Shown piece after piece: positions 1 to 6,227 of a DNA stretch of 64,000 bases. The stretch's first letter is position 1. Every line of letters starts with the position of its first letter. The position numbers and the translations under genes are program-made. Source of the DNA: Iphinoe sp. HA4291-MV1 (lineage in GTDB: Bacteria; Cyanobacteriota; Cyanobacteriia; Cyanobacteriales; Nostocaceae); assembly GCA_019359415.1 (NCBI GenBank), contig JAHHHH010000001.1, positions 242,841 through 306,840 of the forward strand, given 5' to 3'. The notes beneath the pieces are model-generated. The model searched no databases and was not told the DNA's origin. It saw only the letters and a list, made by a program, of their open reading frames with translations.

Positions 1-399
1 GCAGGTTGGGGTGCTTTAATTGCCAAAAATGCACTACGCGCAGCAGGTTTGGGAACACCAGAAAAACCCATAACATCTGCCTTAATTGAGCAGTTTAAGC
101 TAAGCGATACATTCATTGATGGTGCTTTTGCTTTGGAGCAGGGGTTTATTTTTTCAGCTATGATTTTAGCTGGTATCACAGTTTATATTATTGAGCGAGA
201 CTTCCGCAAAGCTGCCTATTGGTCTATCGCAGCAGCTTTACTCTCTTGGGTTGGCTTGATGCATAGCTACCGCTGGACTGTCGCAGATACTGTTGTCAAT
301 TTAGGTTTGGGAACTGGAACGCCTTGGGCTATCGGCTACATTTTACTAGCCATTCTCTTTTTCTACACTGATTGGCAGGCGCGTCAGCGGAGAGAGTAG
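1..399 (+). CDS. C-terminal part of a multi-pass membrane protein, permease-like (5' end outside window)
   Basis: The reading frame is open from the first base, so the start lies upstream of the window. The visible ~132 residues contain about three hydrophobic segments (around residues 55-70, 75-95 and 110-125). They are separated by short charged loops and end in a basic tail (DWQARQRRE). The pattern resembles the C-terminus of cyanobacterial xanthine/uracil-type permeases, but no diagnostic motif is present in this part. The function is therefore a weak guess, while the existence of the coding sequence is well supported. A copy of a dispersed repeat follows within 10 bases of the stop codon. 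Confidence 0.7.
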   Translation, partial: AGWGALIAKNALRAAGLGTPEKPITSALIEQFKLSDTFIDGAFALEQGFIFSAMILAGITVYIIERDFRKAAYWSIAAALLSWVGLMHSYRWTVADTVVNLGLGTGTPWAIGYILLAILFFYTDWQARQRRE

Positions 400-404
400 G
401 GGAA

Positions 405-482
405 GTAAGCTCCGGAAGAGTTTTCCTGTGCAGGTGAGGTGGTATTGGGGTTTGCCTCGTGGAGTGCAAGTGGCGTTGCTTA
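405..482 (+). repeat. Dispersed intergenic repeat, copy 1 (inverted partner at 23421-23520)
   Basis: A segment running from GTAAGCTC through GAGTTTTCCTGTGCA and TTGGGGTT to GGCGTTGCT matches the reverse complement of 23421-23520 with few mismatches. Both copies lie just downstream of a stop codon. The second copy shows an internal direct repeat (CCAGTCGCACT) at its two ends. It looks like a small non-coding dispersed repeat, not a gene. Confidence 0.6.
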
Positions 483-576
483 TCGACAGTATGAATTGAA
501 TTTTGCGCAGAGACAACAGAGGCGCACCAGAGTTAGTGTTTGAATTCAGCAACGCTACGTCTCAGCTACCAAGGCT

Positions 577-1209
577 TTGGTTGTAGGGAACCCCGTGATA
601 CCTTCCAAAGTAAAAGTTTATGTAGATGTTCCTGGAGGAAAAACAGATTATGTGGATTTACCCGATCTACCCAGTGCAGAAAAAGAAGCAAAAGCAGTGG
701 CTCAATTGCTAAACACAGAAGCTATTGTTGGTAAGCAAGCAACCGAGTCTCTGGTAGTTAAGGAAATGCAGCAAGCGAAAATTATCCATCTTGCTACTCA
801 CGGAATTTTAAGAGCTAACGCACTTATTTTCACTACTTTAGGAGAAAATAAACAAGATGACAATCCAGATGATGGATTACTCAATGTGCATGAAATTGCC
901 AATCTAGATTTAAATAATGCAGAATTAGTTGTCCTTAGTGCTTGTGAAACTGGATTAGGTTACATTGGCACTGAGGGAGTGATTGGCTTAGTTCTTCCCT
1001 TCTTGGGAAGTGGTGTCCCTAGTGTAGTAGTCTCACTTTGGTTGATTCCAGATTCTCCCACTTCAGAGTTGATGGTCGATTTTTACAAGAACCTCAAATC
1101 AAATCCTGACAAAGCGCAAGCCTTACGTCAGGCAATGCTGACAACGATGAAAAAGCATCCCGATCCAGTTAACTGGGCAGCTTTTACTTTAGTTGGTGAG
1201 GCACAGTAG
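577..1209 (+). CDS. CHAT-domain protein, N-terminally truncated (probable gene remnant)
   Basis: The 210 residues match the second half of a CHAT (caspase-like) domain. The catalytic His motif HLATHG is near residue 72 and the catalytic Cys motif LSACETG near residue 121, followed by GVPSVVVSLW and a C-terminal AAFTLVG. Cyanobacterial CHAT proteins normally carry several hundred residues of TPR repeats plus the first half of the CHAT fold, and these are missing here. The frame stays open upstream only to a stop at 541-543, and the only start is a TTG without a clear ribosome binding site. The catalytic dyad is intact, but I infer a 5'-deleted remnant. A dispersed repeat lies immediately upstream, which may mark the deletion point. 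A kinase gene follows after 65 bases. Confidence 0.7.
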   Translation: MVVGNPVIPSKVKVYVDVPGGKTDYVDLPDLPSAEKEAKAVAQLLNTEAIVGKQATESLVVKEMQQAKIIHLATHGILRANALIFTTLGENKQDDNPDDGLLNVHEIANLDLNNAELVVLSACETGLGYIGTEGVIGLVLPFLGSGVPSVVVSLWLIPDSPTSELMVDFYKNLKSNPDKAQALRQAMLTTMKKHPDPVNWAAFTLVGEAQ

Positions 1210-1274
1210 TATGAGAATAAAGTTGACTATCTTGCCAAGAAGTTAAAATTTTAACTACTTACAGACTAACAACA

Positions 1275-2288
1275 ATGAGCCAAGATCCTTTAATTGGAAA
1301 AACGCTCCGGAATCGCTACAAAGTTCTTCAACACTTGGGTAGCGGGGGATTTGGCAAAACTTATGTAGCTGAAGACGTTGAAAAGTTCAATGAAGTATGT
1401 GTCATTAAGAAGTTTGCGCCCCAAATACAGGAAATTGGCGCACTCATAAAGGCTACGGAACTATTTGAGCAAGAAGCAAGGCGATTGCAGCAGTTGGGGG
1501 AACATCCAAAAATTCCAACGCTGTTGGCATATTTTGAGCAAGACAATTCCCTGTATTTGGTGCAGCAGTTTATTGACGGGCAGAATTTATTGGAAGAGTT
1601 AGAACAGCAGGGAACTTACAGTGAGCAAAAGATTCAAGAATTTTTGCTCGAATTGTTAGAAATTTTCAAGACTGTTCATCAGCATAAAGTGATTCACCGG
1701 GATATCAAGCCCCAGAATATCATTCGTCGCCGGAGTGATGGTAAGTTGGTACTCATTGATTTTGGCGCTTCCAAACAGTTGAGTCAAACGGTGATGACTC
1801 AACAAGGAACAATGATTGGTTCTTTTGGTTACGCGCCACAAGAACAAATGCAAGATGGCAAAGCTTATCCGACAAGTGATTTATACAGTTTGGGTGCAAC
1901 ATGCGTTCATCTGCTGACAGGGATTCACCCTTTTGAATTATGGCAGCAACATGGTTATGGCTGGGTTACTGGTTGGCGGCAATATTTGAAACAACCTGTG
2001 AGTCAGCAATTGGGAGCTATTCTGGATAAGTTGCTGCAACCAGACTACCTTCAACGTTACCAGTCAGCAGAAGAAGCGTTGCAAGCATTTACAAACCTAA
2101 ACCAAAAGAATACACAAAAAACAATAATTTCTAAAAAGAAACCGAAAACAATAATCAATCCAAAGCTAATTGGTATATCTATTACGCTGCTTCTAGCTGT
2201 GGTGATAGGCGTGGTTTTTTTAACCCGCAGTCTTGATATACGGCTACCTAAAGATGAACCGCAAAAGAAGGAGATACCCGCATTTTAA
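1275..2288 (+). CDS. Serine/threonine protein kinase with C-terminal membrane anchor
   Basis: This is a Hanks-type kinase of 337 residues. It has the glycine loop GSGGFGKTY (about residues 23-31), an ATP-binding lysine in VIKKF, the catalytic loop HRDIKPQN (about 141-148), DFGAS (about 162) and an APE-like APQEQ. After residue ~275 comes a basic linker, then one transmembrane helix (ISITLLLAVVIGVVFL), and only ~22 residues outside the membrane. Cyanobacterial kinases of this type usually carry a longer sensor or effector C-terminus, so this is a minimal form. A close copy of the last ~35 codons is found as a relic at 5344-5457, so a second such kinase once lay nearby. The CHAT fragment upstream fits the frequent neighbourhood of kinases with CHAT proteins in these genomes. 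Confidence 0.92.
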   Translation: MSQDPLIGKTLRNRYKVLQHLGSGGFGKTYVAEDVEKFNEVCVIKKFAPQIQEIGALIKATELFEQEARRLQQLGEHPKIPTLLAYFEQDNSLYLVQQFIDGQNLLEELEQQGTYSEQKIQEFLLELLEIFKTVHQHKVIHRDIKPQNIIRRRSDGKLVLIDFGASKQLSQTVMTQQGTMIGSFGYAPQEQMQDGKAYPTSDLYSLGATCVHLLTGIHPFELWQQHGYGWVTGWRQYLKQPVSQQLGAILDKLLQPDYLQRYQSAEEALQAFTNLNQKNTQKTIISKKKPKTIINPKLIGISITLLLAVVIGVVFLTRSLDIRLPKDEPQKKEIPAF

Positions 2289-2435
2289 CGGGGTTGTTAT
2301 TGTTAGCGATCGCCCTTGGCGGCACTCCGTGCCATCGCTCTTAGACTTTCTCATTAGGTGCAGTTGTTTTGATACTGATAAAATCTGATCCATGATTTCA
2401 AACTGATTCGTCATCATTAGCGATCGCTCCAATAT

Positions 2436-2780
2436 ATGAAACTTCCTAATCCCGAACAGGCAGTCATTGGCAGGCAAAAACTTTCTGGTTATTGTTTGAA
2501 TCCAGAACATCCAGAGGGGCGACACAAAGCGCGGTTGTTTAAGTCTGTTTTAGGAATTGGTTTAGATGACGAAGAAGAATTAGAGATAGCCTTGGAGCAA
2601 GCTATTAAAAATTGTGATGCGATTCCTACTAAAAGAAATCAATATGGACAGAAATATGTCGTTGATTTTATGATGGTTAGAGGTACACAACGAACTGTTG
2701 TGAGAAGTGCGTGGATTGTACGATATACAGAAAATTTTCCTCGTTTAGTGAGTTGTTATATTCTTTTGGATAAGAACTGA
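2436..2780 (+). CDS. DUF6883-family protein
   Basis: The 114 residues follow the pattern I associate with DUF6883. It starts LPNPEQAVI, followed by YCLNPEHPEGRHKARLF, an acidic helix (LDDEEELEIALEQAI), YGQKYVVDF and a closing RSAWIVR...PRLVSCYIL. No catalytic function is established for the family. The next gene, of the DUF4926 family, begins two bases after the stop, so the pair is almost certainly co-translated. Such small two-gene cassettes are often toxin-antidote or effector-immunity pairs. That role is an inference from size and pairing only. The start codon is preceded by an AT-rich spacer that contains a HIP1 site. Confidence 0.8.
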   Translation: MKLPNPEQAVIGRQKLSGYCLNPEHPEGRHKARLFKSVLGIGLDDEEELEIALEQAIKNCDAIPTKRNQYGQKYVVDFMMVRGTQRTVVRSAWIVRYTENFPRLVSCYILLDKN

Positions 2781-2782
2781 GC

Positions 2783-3013
2783 ATGAATTCACAAATTAAG
2801 TTACTTGATGTTGTTGCATTGCTGAAAGATTTACCAGAAATCAATTTGTATAGGGGACAAGTTGGAACAATTGTTGAAGAGTATGAGCCTGGAGTATTTG
2901 AAGTAGAGTTTAGCGATACTCATGGTCGCACTTATGCGATGGAAACATTAGAAGCTGACAATTTGATGATTTTATATCATCAGTCATTAGCAGAAGATAG
3001 GATTGCTATATAA
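2783..3013 (+). CDS. DUF4926-family small protein
   Basis: This protein of 76 residues resembles DUF4926. It begins IKLLDVVALLKDLPE, then has the KOW-like turn YRGQVGTIVEEYEPGVFEVEF and ends with a short acidic stretch. The fold is probably a small beta barrel, as in other proteins with the GQVGTIV motif. Its ATG lies two bases after the stop of the DUF6883 gene, which suggests translational coupling. Together they form a compact cassette, and a role as partner or antidote of the upstream protein is inferred, not shown. Confidence 0.8.
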   Translation: MNSQIKLLDVVALLKDLPEINLYRGQVGTIVEEYEPGVFEVEFSDTHGRTYAMETLEADNLMILYHQSLAEDRIAI

Positions 3014-3031
3014 GTACATAATGACTATTTA

Positions 3032-3928
3032 ATGACAAGAATCCCGTTCGATCAATTTGCTAAGCAATTTTTGGATGAGTTTTTAACCCCTTTAGGTAAA
3101 GTCGAAAAGAGCTTGGAGGTTCTTGGCGAATCTAAACTAGTTGACATTTACTTTGCACCTTCTGCTCAACCAACCGTAAATCCAAAAATTCTTGGTTTAT
3201 TAGGAAGACTTGCTGCAACTCCCTGTCTATTTGAACCATTTCGCAATCCACCTACAGCAACTGAAGTCCGTGACTGTATACTTAAGTTATTTTGGGTTCA
3301 CTCAGACTTGCAGCGCCAAGCTCACCGAGAGCAACGTCGAATTTTAGAAGCAGAATTACCCCGATTATGGATTCTTGCGTCTTCAGCTTCAGCTAGCCTC
3401 CTCAAGAATTTTGCCGCAACACCGAACGATACTTGGCTTCCTGGTATTTATTTGATGGGCGAGTCTTTCAAAAGTGCAATTATTTGTATTAATCAGTTAC
3501 CTCAAACTCAAGAAACCCTCTGGCTAAGACTTTTAGGTAAAGGAACGACTCAGGAACAGGCGATTACACAATTGCTAGATTTTCCCAGAGACGAGCCAAG
3601 TCGTACCAAAGCATTACGATTACTGGCAAACTGGAAGATTACACTAGAAACAAGCAAAGAAATTGACAAAGACGAGCAAGGATTAATTATGATGCTATCA
3701 CAAGCTTACTTGGAGTGGGAACGAGAAACAGAACGTCGAGGTATTCAAACAGAGCGTACAACCACTATTGAAAATCTTCTCAAAGCTCGCTTTGGCTCTC
3801 TTGACGAAGAGTTAACTGGCATCATTCCCATTTTAGTGGAATTCTCTATTGAGAAATACACTTCATTTCTCCTACAGCTACCTCAATTGTCTCGTGAAGA
3901 ATTATTGACTCGGTTTGGGAATAAGTAG
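3032..3928 (+). CDS. Rpn/DUF4351-like conserved cyanobacterial protein
   Basis: The 298-residue protein belongs to a group found in many copies in cyanobacterial genomes and loosely related to Rpn recombination-promoting nucleases. The N-terminal ~200 residues include a segment with acidic residues and strands (ESKLVDIYF near residue 29; ILEAELPRLWILAS near residue 104) that could form a PD-(D/E)XK-like core. The C-terminal ~60 residues (ERTTTIENLLKARFG, then EKYTSFLLQLPQLSREELLTRF) match the helical tail usual in these proteins. The gene starts 18 bases after the DUF4926 gene, so it may belong to the same transcript. Nuclease activity is not proven, because I cannot identify all catalytic residues with certainty. 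Confidence 0.65.
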   Translation: MTRIPFDQFAKQFLDEFLTPLGKVEKSLEVLGESKLVDIYFAPSAQPTVNPKILGLLGRLAATPCLFEPFRNPPTATEVRDCILKLFWVHSDLQRQAHREQRRILEAELPRLWILASSASASLLKNFAATPNDTWLPGIYLMGESFKSAIICINQLPQTQETLWLRLLGKGTTQEQAITQLLDFPRDEPSRTKALRLLANWKITLETSKEIDKDEQGLIMMLSQAYLEWERETERRGIQTERTTTIENLLKARFGSLDEELTGIIPILVEFSIEKYTSFLLQLPQLSREELLTRFGNK

Positions 3929-3956
3929 GCAGGTGTCGCCCCTTTGGGGAATTCAA

Positions 3957-3999
3957 AATTCAAAATGGACTGCGTCCCGCTGCGCTAACAAAATTCAAA
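3957..3999 (+). repeat. 43-bp dispersed repeat, intergenic copy (second copy inside a helicase gene at 12137-12179)
   Basis: Bases 3957-3999 and 12137-12179 are identical over 43 positions. The unit has AATTCAAAAT-type heptad ends around a GC-rich core (GGACTGCGTCCCGCTGCGC). This copy lies between the Rpn-like gene and the IsrB element. Confidence 0.85.
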
Positions 4000-4029
4000 A
4001 TTGTTCGCGCAGCGTCATAAAACCTCGTG

Positions 4030-5335
4030 GGATGTGTGGAAACTCAGTCGCTTCAGCGCTAAGAGGAAACACGACTCAGGCAGTTTTAACTGCCGTGGTT
4101 CTCCATGAGCCGTAAGATTTGAAACTGCAATCTATTGGTATTGCGTTTTGAGTTAATCGTTTACCAGTCTCTAAACTGTGTAAACTAATCGTTTTCCTAT
4201 TCGGGTCTTTTTTAGTAGGTGATTCCTGCCAGCCACCCACATAACAAAAGCCGAATTTAGGATGCTTGATCAGCGAGCCGCGCTTAAGTCCCGCGCTAAT
4301 CGTTCCACCGTATCTAGATCTAATATGTCCAGCAGAATGTTGTAATCGGTGGAGTTGACGACGATGAAATTCTAATGGAACAATCTCAACCAACTTTGTA
4401 TTGTCCGGTGCGTTGTGCCCACCGACAAACCAATTAGCTAATACCCAAGAATCAACACAATGAGCGTCAAACTTGCTAGATAACTTGTTCTTAGATTTTT
4501 TCAAACCTAAGTTTTGACGCATCTCGCAAGTATCGTTACCCGTTTTAGTTTCTAAACTGGCAATTTGTTCTAGTTCTGAGTAGAACCATTTCTTGCCAAC
4601 CTCTAGAGGACTAAACATTACATTCCATTTCTTTGCACTTTTCCAGGTTTTAGCTTTAATATCCTCGACTACAAAAGTTGAGATTGGAAACATCAAGGTA
4701 AGCCACTTACAAATACGCAATTTCCATTGCCATCTCGCTTTAGTCGATGGTGGTAATTTTTGTTTATTTACAAGTCGATTTTTGCGATTCTGACGACATG
4801 GAGTATTACGGAATCGTCTAGCGCGTCGCATATTTCGACGAACTTCTACATGGTCTTTTACCCAATCAACGGCATGAGTCTGGATGTTTAAATAAGTTGC
4901 AAAGCGTGATTTCACGGTATACCCTTCACGCTTACTTCCTGGATCAATTCCTACTGCTACTGGTTGAGTGTTTCTGTTAGATGGCTCTTGATTTAACCGA
5001 ACACAAAAAACTCCTTTTTTAAAGAATGGTGTAGCCTTACCTGATTTAATCCAACGCTTGGCTCTGCTAGAGGTCGTTGGCATCAGGGGACGGTTGTTTT
5101 GGTCAACTACTGGAACAAACATTTACGATAAGTCCTATTGCTAGGTGTATATATCCCTTCGCTACTGACTGCCACAGAGGTTAAAAACTAGGGAGGCATT
5201 CTTAACGTGCTTTGGGCTACCACGCCCAGACAATTCAGTTTAATTAGCTAGACACTTGTTTAACTTGATGAGCGGAAGTGGTAAATTTCCTTCTTGCAAG
5301 CCCAGTGGCTTTAGTCCTGGGTTAGTGACTAAATA
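4030..5335 (-). mobile_element. IsrB-type (IS200/IS605 superfamily) non-autonomous element; ends approximate
   Basis: The element comprises an HNH-less IscB relative plus ~210 bases of structured DNA upstream of it. No TnpA transposase is present, so it would need one in trans. Hairpins lie near both ends. One is GGCAGTT-TT-AACTGCC at 4079-4094, overlapping the 3' end of the gene. The other is CCCAG/CTGGG at 5301-5321, on the 5' side. Just beyond 5340 the sequence becomes a kinase-gene relic, which places the outer boundary at about 5330-5343. The boundary near 4030 is less certain. Confidence 0.6.
4076..5122 (-). CDS. isrB: IsrB-like RNA-guided nickase candidate (RRXRR domain, IscB relative without HNH)
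   Basis: The 348 residues follow the IscB/IsrB order. A PLMP domain (RPLMPT at residues 11-16) comes first, then RuvC-I with the catalytic Asp in GIDPGSK (D60). An arginine-rich bridge helix follows (RRNMRRARRFRN, residues 95-106), then RuvC-II with VVED (E153) and RuvC-III with FDAHCVDS (H221, D224). Only ~65 residues separate RuvC-II from RuvC-III, so the HNH domain of IscB is absent. The length and architecture match IsrB, which is known to be an omega-RNA-guided DNA nickase. The remaining ~115 residues would be the RNA- and target-recognition part. All RuvC acidic residues are present, so the protein is probably active. The last codons lie in a terminal hairpin of the element. In older annotation it would be called an RRXRR-domain protein. 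Confidence 0.85.
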   Translation of the reverse strand: MFVPVVDQNNRPLMPTTSSRAKRWIKSGKATPFFKKGVFCVRLNQEPSNRNTQPVAVGIDPGSKREGYTVKSRFATYLNIQTHAVDWVKDHVEVRRNMRRARRFRNTPCRQNRKNRLVNKQKLPPSTKARWQWKLRICKWLTLMFPISTFVVEDIKAKTWKSAKKWNVMFSPLEVGKKWFYSELEQIASLETKTGNDTCEMRQNLGLKKSKNKLSSKFDAHCVDSWVLANWFVGGHNAPDNTKLVEIVPLEFHRRQLHRLQHSAGHIRSRYGGTISAGLKRGSLIKHPKFGFCYVGGWQESPTKKDPNRKTISLHSLETGKRLTQNAIPIDCSFKSYGSWRTTAVKTA

Positions 5336-5340
5336 TTAAG
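5123..5340 (-). ncRNA. Putative omega RNA (guide RNA scaffold) of the IsrB element
   Basis: In IscB and IsrB elements the omega RNA is encoded directly upstream of the nuclease gene, and its 5' end reads in from flanking DNA as the guide. Here the ~218 bases upstream of the gene (reading leftwards) contain no ORF but do hold hairpins: CCCAG/CTGGG at 5301-5321 and TGGGC/GCCCA at 5213-5228. The position and approximate length fit, while the exact ends and fold are inferred. The guide would be encoded by the kinase relic just outside 5340. Confidence 0.5.
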
Positions 5341-5343
5341 ATA

Positions 5344-5457
5344 AGATTTGTTACACTGTTCATAGCTGTGGTGATTGGAGCGGTTATCTTTACTCGCAGT
5401 CTTAATATACAACTACCACAAAATGAATCACAAAAGAAAGAGATACCTGCATTTTAA
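5344..5457 (+). pseudogene. Relic of the 3' end of a second Ser/Thr kinase gene
   Basis: Translation gives a transmembrane segment with TLFIAVVIGAVIFTRSLNIQLP and ends QKKEIPAF followed by TAA. The kinase at 1275-2288 ends with LLLAVVIGVVFLTRSLDIRLP and QKKEIPAF. Similarity continues ~30 bases past the stop codon, including a HIP1 site. No kinase domain precedes it, because the IsrB element abuts instead. It is the leftover of a tandem kinase duplication. Confidence 0.85.
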
Positions 5458-5550
5458 CTGAATCGTTCTTATTGGCGATCGCTCTTAGTACTGCATTTCA
5501 TAAATCCGTATTGTTCTTGAACTCTTTCTCCTCCAATTCCCCTGCGCGCT

Positions 5551-5781
5551 TGAGTGTTTGATACTTGTCGTTGAGTGTTTGATACTCGTGGGAGAGCGTT
5601 TAATACTCGCGTTTGAGTGTTTGATATTTGTCGTTGAGTGTTTAATACTCGTGGGAGAGCGTTTAATACTCGCGTTTGAGTGTTTGATACTTGTCGTTGA
5701 GTGTTTGATACTCGTGGGAGAGCGTTTAATACTCGCGGCTGAGTGTTTGATACTCATAGCTGAGTGTTTGATACTCATCCA
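5551..5781 (+). repeat. Tandem array of eleven 21-bp units with 63-bp higher-order period
   Basis: Eleven consecutive 21-base units of the form TGAGTGTTTGATACTCGTGGG fill 231 bases. Three unit variants (ending TTGTCGT, CTCGTGGG and CTCGCGTT) recur in order for three rounds, giving a 63-bp period, and then two deviating units follow. Each unit is nearly self-complementary (GAGTGT...ATACTC), so single strands can form a row of small hairpins. Both strands are open across the array (heptapeptides such as SIKHSTT or LILVVEC), which is expected because 21 is a multiple of three. One isolated related unit lies at 5950-5970. I see no promoter or ribosome binding site that would make it a gene. Confidence 0.95.
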
Positions 5782-6090
5782 CGAGCAATATGGTTTCGCA
5801 ATTGACTTTCGTAACTGAGATCTTGCACCATTCTCAAAACCTTTCTCCTAAGGGAGACGCTGCGCGAACAGGTGGGCACTGCTCACAACGTAAAAATAGG
5901 AGTTGAGCGCGAACGATAAGCAGTGCCCACCCTACAAAAATTGCTCGCGTTTGAGTGTTTGATACTCAAAGGACGAGTGCCAAGACTTGCAATTACTAGT
6001 GTTTTGCGTCTCTCAAAAAAATTACCAAAAGTTTTCCCAAAAGTACTTGCCAAATTCTTCATCTTAGTCTAAGATGATTAATCGTGACAT

Positions 6091-6162
6091 TCCTCAGTAG
6101 CTCAGTGGTAGAGCGGTCGGCTGTTAACCGATTGGTCGCAGGTTCGAATCCTGCCTGGGGAG
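6091..6162 (+). tRNA. trnN-GTT: tRNA-Asn (anticodon GTT)
   Basis: The 72-base cloverleaf has acceptor arms TCCTCAG/CTGGGGA with one G-T pair, a D arm around GCTCAGTGGTAGAGC, the anticodon loop CTGTTAA in the stem CGGTC...GATTG, and the T arm with GGTTCGAATCC. The anticodon GTT reads asparagine codons. CCA is not encoded. The gene marks the end of the accessory patch at 0.4-6.1 kb. Confidence 0.97.
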
Positions 6163-6178
6163 TTAAATCAGTGAACAG

Positions 6179-6227
6179 TGATAACTGATAACTGATAACT
6201 GATAACTGGTAACTGATATGATAACTG
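6179..6227 (+). repeat. Heptanucleotide STRR (TAACTGA units)
   Basis: About six imperfect copies of the heptamer TAACTGA lie between tRNA-Asn and the 3' end of glpK. This class of short tandem repeats is typical of heterocystous cyanobacteria. Confidence 0.85.

Noticed and set aside
540-734. ORF overlapping the start of the CHAT fragment
   Set aside because: It is an out-of-frame shadow of the CHAT coding region.
3915-4115. Small ORF between the Rpn-like gene and IsrB
   Set aside because: It is made of the 43-bp repeat and the end of the IsrB element and has no domain.
4076-5122. TnpB transposon nuclease
   Set aside because: The PLMP start and the bridge helix directly after RuvC-I are IscB/IsrB features; TnpB has a different N-terminus and a zinc finger, neither of which is seen here.
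5551-5781. CRISPR array
   Set aside because: Units are contiguous with no unique spacers, and no cas genes are present.
5485-5818. Repeat proteins on both strands of the tandem array
   Set aside because: A 21-bp period keeps all frames of one phase open by arithmetic. Neither strand has a convincing ribosome binding site or domain, so the array is annotated as DNA repeat.
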